Source: Terriglobia bacterium
GTDB taxonomy: Bacteria > Acidobacteriota > Terriglobia > Bryobacterales > Bryobacteraceae
Direction: 5' to 3'
Length of the DNA: 64,000 nt
NCBI GenBank assembly: GCA_020073345.1
Contig: JAIQFI010000014.1
Coordinates: forward strand, 1 to 64,000
The notes beneath the pieces are model-generated. The model had not been told where the DNA came from. It searched no databases and saw only the letters and a list, made by a program, of their open reading frames with translations. Below are positions 61,752-64,000 of this stretch, one piece after another. Made by a program: the position numbers and the translations under genes. Position 1 is the stretch's first letter. The number at the start of each line of letters is the position of its first letter.

Positions 61752-62549
61752 GTGGACTACCCGGTGAACTCTTTTACGAACGCGCGCCAGCCGAACATTG
61801 CGGCGGAATTCTCCTCCCAGACGGGGCGCACCGTCCTGAATCTGCGCGAGATGCTCCTGCGCGGCGATTTTCAGCCGGGAGAGCGCCTGTCGGAGCTTCC
61901 CCTGGTGGCGCGGCTGGGTGTTTCGCGGACCCCGATTCGGCTGGCTTTGGATCGTCTGGCAAACGAGGGCTTGCTGGAAATCTGGCCGACCGGCGGTTTC
62001 GTGGTGCGCGCTTTCACGTTGACCGATGTGTACGACGCCATCGAGATGCGCAGCGTGCTGGAAGGCGCCGCGGCCCGCCTGGCCACGGAGCGGCTTGAGG
62101 ACCGGCGTGAACTCTCAGCTCTTCGCACGCTCCAGGAAGAACTGGAGAGGGTGATGCCTCTTGATCCCCAGCTTTATCCCACCATTGATTCCTTCGCTAC
62201 GTATCTGGATTTGAACGAGTCCTTCCATTCAACTTTGGTCGACCTGGCGAAGAGCGCCATGCTGCGCAAGTCGGTGGACCGCCTGCTCTCGCTTCCGTTC
62301 GCGTCGCCCAGCGCCACGGTGTTCGCGCGGCTCAAACTGCCTAAGGCGAAGGAGCTGCTGACCGTCGCCCACGATCAGCATAACGCCCTCATTGAAGCCA
62401 TTGAGAATCGCCAGGGAAGCCGCGCCGAGAGTCTGGCCCGGGAACACGCCAGCCTTGCACTTCGAAATCTGGAGGCCACTTTGGCCGATAAGGAAATCTT
62501 GAACTCCGTCCCGGGAGCCTCGCTTATCCGAATGCCGGGCGTGGCTTGA
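61752..62549 (+). CDS. GntR/FCD family transcriptional regulator
   Basis: A 265-residue regulator: GntR winged helix at about residues 28-90 (GERLSELPLVARLGVSRTPI), then an all-helical FCD ligand domain with the metal-binding His residues expected around LNESFHSTL and AHDQHNALIEAI. The start is GTG 61752 or GTG 61764. It is divergent from the hydroxy-acid oxidase across an 80-bp gap, and FCD regulators often respond to carboxylic or hydroxy acids, so it is the likely controller of the oxidase group. GGGACATCCC at 61713-61722 is a short palindrome in the gap. Confidence 0.9.
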   Translation: MDYPVNSFTNARQPNIAAEFSSQTGRTVLNLREMLLRGDFQPGERLSELPLVARLGVSRTPIRLALDRLANEGLLEIWPTGGFVVRAFTLTDVYDAIEMRSVLEGAAARLATERLEDRRELSALRTLQEELERVMPLDPQLYPTIDSFATYLDLNESFHSTLVDLAKSAMLRKSVDRLLSLPFASPSATVFARLKLPKAKELLTVAHDQHNALIEAIENRQGSRAESLAREHASLALRNLEATLADKEILNSVPGASLIRMPGVA

Positions 62550-62571
62550 AGGCGTGTGCCGGTGGCGACAG

Positions 62572-63399
62572 CTAGTGCGTCAGAGCGTACATCACGTAGT
62601 TGACCCCGATGTTGATGGCCAGATGTGAGTATTTCTCCGGGTAGCGGGGATCGTCAGCGTATTCCCAGGCATCGCCCAGATCCGAGTTCGGCGTAATCGC
62701 CGCCACGATCCGGTTCTTGTCGTCGTAAATAGCGCGCCAGTAGGGGGTGTCACCCCCGTTCTGCGCCCCGCGGCCATACAGACCCCAGGCGCCTAGAATC
62801 TGGAAGCGGTCGTTCAAGTCGTAGAGGATGTGAAACGCGGTATCTTGTTCGGGAATATCCACGGGGGTCTTTCCGGGAAGGACGCGCCCCATGCTCTGCA
62901 TGAAAACGTCCCACTCAAACGGTCCCCAAAAATCATCGCACCAGAAGAAACCTCCGCGAGCCAGGTAATCCCGCATCTTAGCGGCTTGTTTGTCGGTCAG
63001 ATCCCACTCGCCCGGCCGCACCGCGTAGAGCATGGGCCAGTTGTAGACGTCGTCTTCATCGTCCAGATTCACGGGCTGTTCCACCGGGCGCGCGTCGATC
63101 CGCGTCAGGCGGCTCAGCGCGGTCAGAAAGTGACGGTCGGCGCGGGGATAGTCTTGCGTCCAACTGGACATGCCGTTCATCCATCCTCGCCGGCCGGAAC
63201 GGTCGAAACGCGCGGTGGGGGCAGGCGGATACATCAGCCTCGCAAACACCCATTCCGACGGCCGCTGTGCATCGTCCGGCATCTGGAAGTTGTTGTACTC
63301 GATGGCCGGGTACTCGCGAAACTCACGCTGCCACGCGGACAGGGACCCGACCAAGACGGCGCCGCCGGCCAGCAGGAGCAGGATGTAACGACGGCTCAT
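62572..63399 (-). CDS. DUF4159 family protein, paralogue of 54994-55827
   Basis: A 275-residue protein with an N-terminal membrane anchor (YILLLLAGGAVLVGSLSAW) and the DUF4159 domain: WVFARLMYPPAP, WTQDYPRADRHFLTALSRL, YNWPMLYAV, GGFFWCDDFWGPFEW and VMYALTH at the end. It shares most motifs with the protein at 54994-55827. Both are single genes on the minus strand. It is divergent from the tannase-like gene. No activity is known for the family. Confidence 0.88.
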   Translation of the reverse strand: MSRRYILLLLAGGAVLVGSLSAWQREFREYPAIEYNNFQMPDDAQRPSEWVFARLMYPPAPTARFDRSGRRGWMNGMSSWTQDYPRADRHFLTALSRLTRIDARPVEQPVNLDDEDDVYNWPMLYAVRPGEWDLTDKQAAKMRDYLARGGFFWCDDFWGPFEWDVFMQSMGRVLPGKTPVDIPEQDTAFHILYDLNDRFQILGAWGLYGRGAQNGGDTPYWRAIYDDKNRIVAAITPNSDLGDAWEYADDPRYPEKYSHLAINIGVNYVMYALTH

Positions 63400-63449
63400 G
63401 ACGCGACCAAATCCCTCCAGAGGATAGCACCTGGAATATCATAGGTGGC

Positions 63450-64000
63450 ATGGTCGCGCTCCGGAAACTCCTATTCGTTTGCGCGCTGGCTTCTGCGAGC
63501 CTGCTGGCAGCGTCCGTGAAGAAGTGTGAAGAACTGGCCTCTACGCCCTTCGGGACCGATGTGAAGATTGAATCCGCGAAGCTGGTGGCGGCCGCCGCCA
63601 ATCTTCCGGAACACTGCGATGTGCGCGGAGTGATCTGGCCCGAAGCTAAGTTCGCGGTGAAACTCCCCGCCAACTGGAACAACCGTTTCCAAATGGTCGG
63701 CAACGGAGGCTGGGCGGGGACCATCAGCATCGCGGCGGTCGATACTGCGGTTCGCTTGGGTTACGCGGCCACCTCGACCGACACGGGCCACGATGCGCAA
63801 AAGGAGCCGGGCGCGATCTTCGCCTACCCGAGTGCAAATAATCCCAACGCCGCGCGCAAGCTGGTCGACTTCGGCTATCTTGCCGTGCACGAAACAGCGC
63901 TGCTGGCGAAGAAGATTATCCACGCGTATTACGGGAGTGATCCGCGGTATTCCTACTGGGTTGGCTGCTCCACGGGCGGTCGTCAGGGATTGATGGAAGC
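63450..64000 (+). CDS. tannase/feruloyl esterase family protein, 5' part only
   Basis: The ATG at 63450 opens a frame that runs past the end of the window without a stop (about 183 codons visible). It begins with a signal peptide (cleavage near SLLAA) and reads the tannase family pattern: PANWNNRFQMVGNGGWAG, STDTGHDAQ and YYGSDPRYSYWVGCSTGGRQG, the last being the nucleophile elbow with its Ser. Such enzymes cleave ester bonds in plant polyphenols outside the cell. The remaining two thirds lie beyond the window. Confidence 0.88.
   Translation, partial: MVALRKLLFVCALASASLLAASVKKCEELASTPFGTDVKIESAKLVAAAANLPEHCDVRGVIWPEAKFAVKLPANWNNRFQMVGNGGWAGTISIAAVDTAVRLGYAATSTDTGHDAQKEPGAIFAYPSANNPNAARKLVDFGYLAVHETALLAKKIIHAYYGSDPRYSYWVGCSTGGRQGLME

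Noticed and set aside
1-64000. CRISPR arrays, insertion sequences, prophage, rRNA or replication origin
   Set aside because: No spaced direct repeats, transposase, integrase, phage structural genes, rRNA sequence or DnaA-box cluster were seen on reading through the window.

Overview
The window is a gene-dense, GC-rich bacterial chromosome segment with no prophage, insertion sequence, CRISPR array or rRNA. Its gene families point to an Acidobacteriota member near Solibacter/Bryobacter: an acidobacterial duplicated orphan permease behind a PadR regulator, further MacB-like permeases without an ATPase, a kinase-TolB-TPR protein, a TIGR03790 protein, a TonB receptor with a carboxypeptidase-regulatory-like N-terminus, two DUF4159 proteins, futalosine-route menaquinone genes and a hopanoid operon. 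The taxonomic placement is inference from family content.

Layout. 0.2-1.9 kb: purM-purN, ending in a probable terminator. 1.9-7.7 kb: a membrane protein of unknown role, mqnE, a Ser/Thr kinase broken by one missing base in its glycine loop, a UbiA-type prenyltransferase (probable MqnP) and a DUF192 lipoprotein. 7.7-12.1 kb: a two-component pair divergent from an ammonium transporter, then a LysR protein reduced to its DNA-binding domain. 12.1-16.5 kb: rfbD, a tail-anchored small protein, a full LysR regulator divergent from a TIGR03790 protein, and a YheT-like hydrolase. 16.5-22.1 kb: two MacB-like permeases, then padR-ADOP behind a promoter framed by a 16-bp inverted repeat. 22.1-25.3 kb: an Aas-like acyltransferase/acyl-ACP synthetase and an exported protein.

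25.3-34.9 kb is the most coherent block: ispH-shc-hpnH-hpnA-hpnG-adh-adh-hpnC-hpnD, all on the minus strand and mostly joined by 4-base ATGA overlaps. It covers isoprenoid precursor supply, squalene formation, cyclisation to hopene and side-chain building. Two zinc dehydrogenases lie directly after hpnG, where a reductase for the ribosyl side chain would be expected.

35-47.2 kb: a polytopic membrane protein, a secreted beta-helix protein, RNase J, a soluble hybrid histidine kinase, a LolA-like exported protein, an acyl-CoA dehydrogenase, a 55-residue protein coupled to an amidase, an MFS transporter and a frameshifted ORF6N gene. 47.2-51.8 kb: a split transketolase, a two-component pair whose kinase ATPase domain looks degenerate, an amidohydrolase and an unknown protein. 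51.9-55.8 kb: tRNA-Leu(UAG), an 11-codon leader peptide, an exported helical protein, a TonB-dependent receptor and a DUF4159 protein. 55.8-64 kb: YciI-like, U32 peptidase-like and DUF4136 proteins; a minus-strand group of an exported alpha-hydroxy-acid oxidase with a haem-c motif, a PEBP protein and a gluconate-dehydrogenase-subunit-3-like protein, divergent from a GntR/FCD regulator; a second DUF4159 protein; and the start of a tannase/feruloyl esterase gene that runs off the end.

Convergent gene ends are very tight (0-10 bp or overlapping in several places). All functional statements rest on reading the translated sequences; no database search was run.
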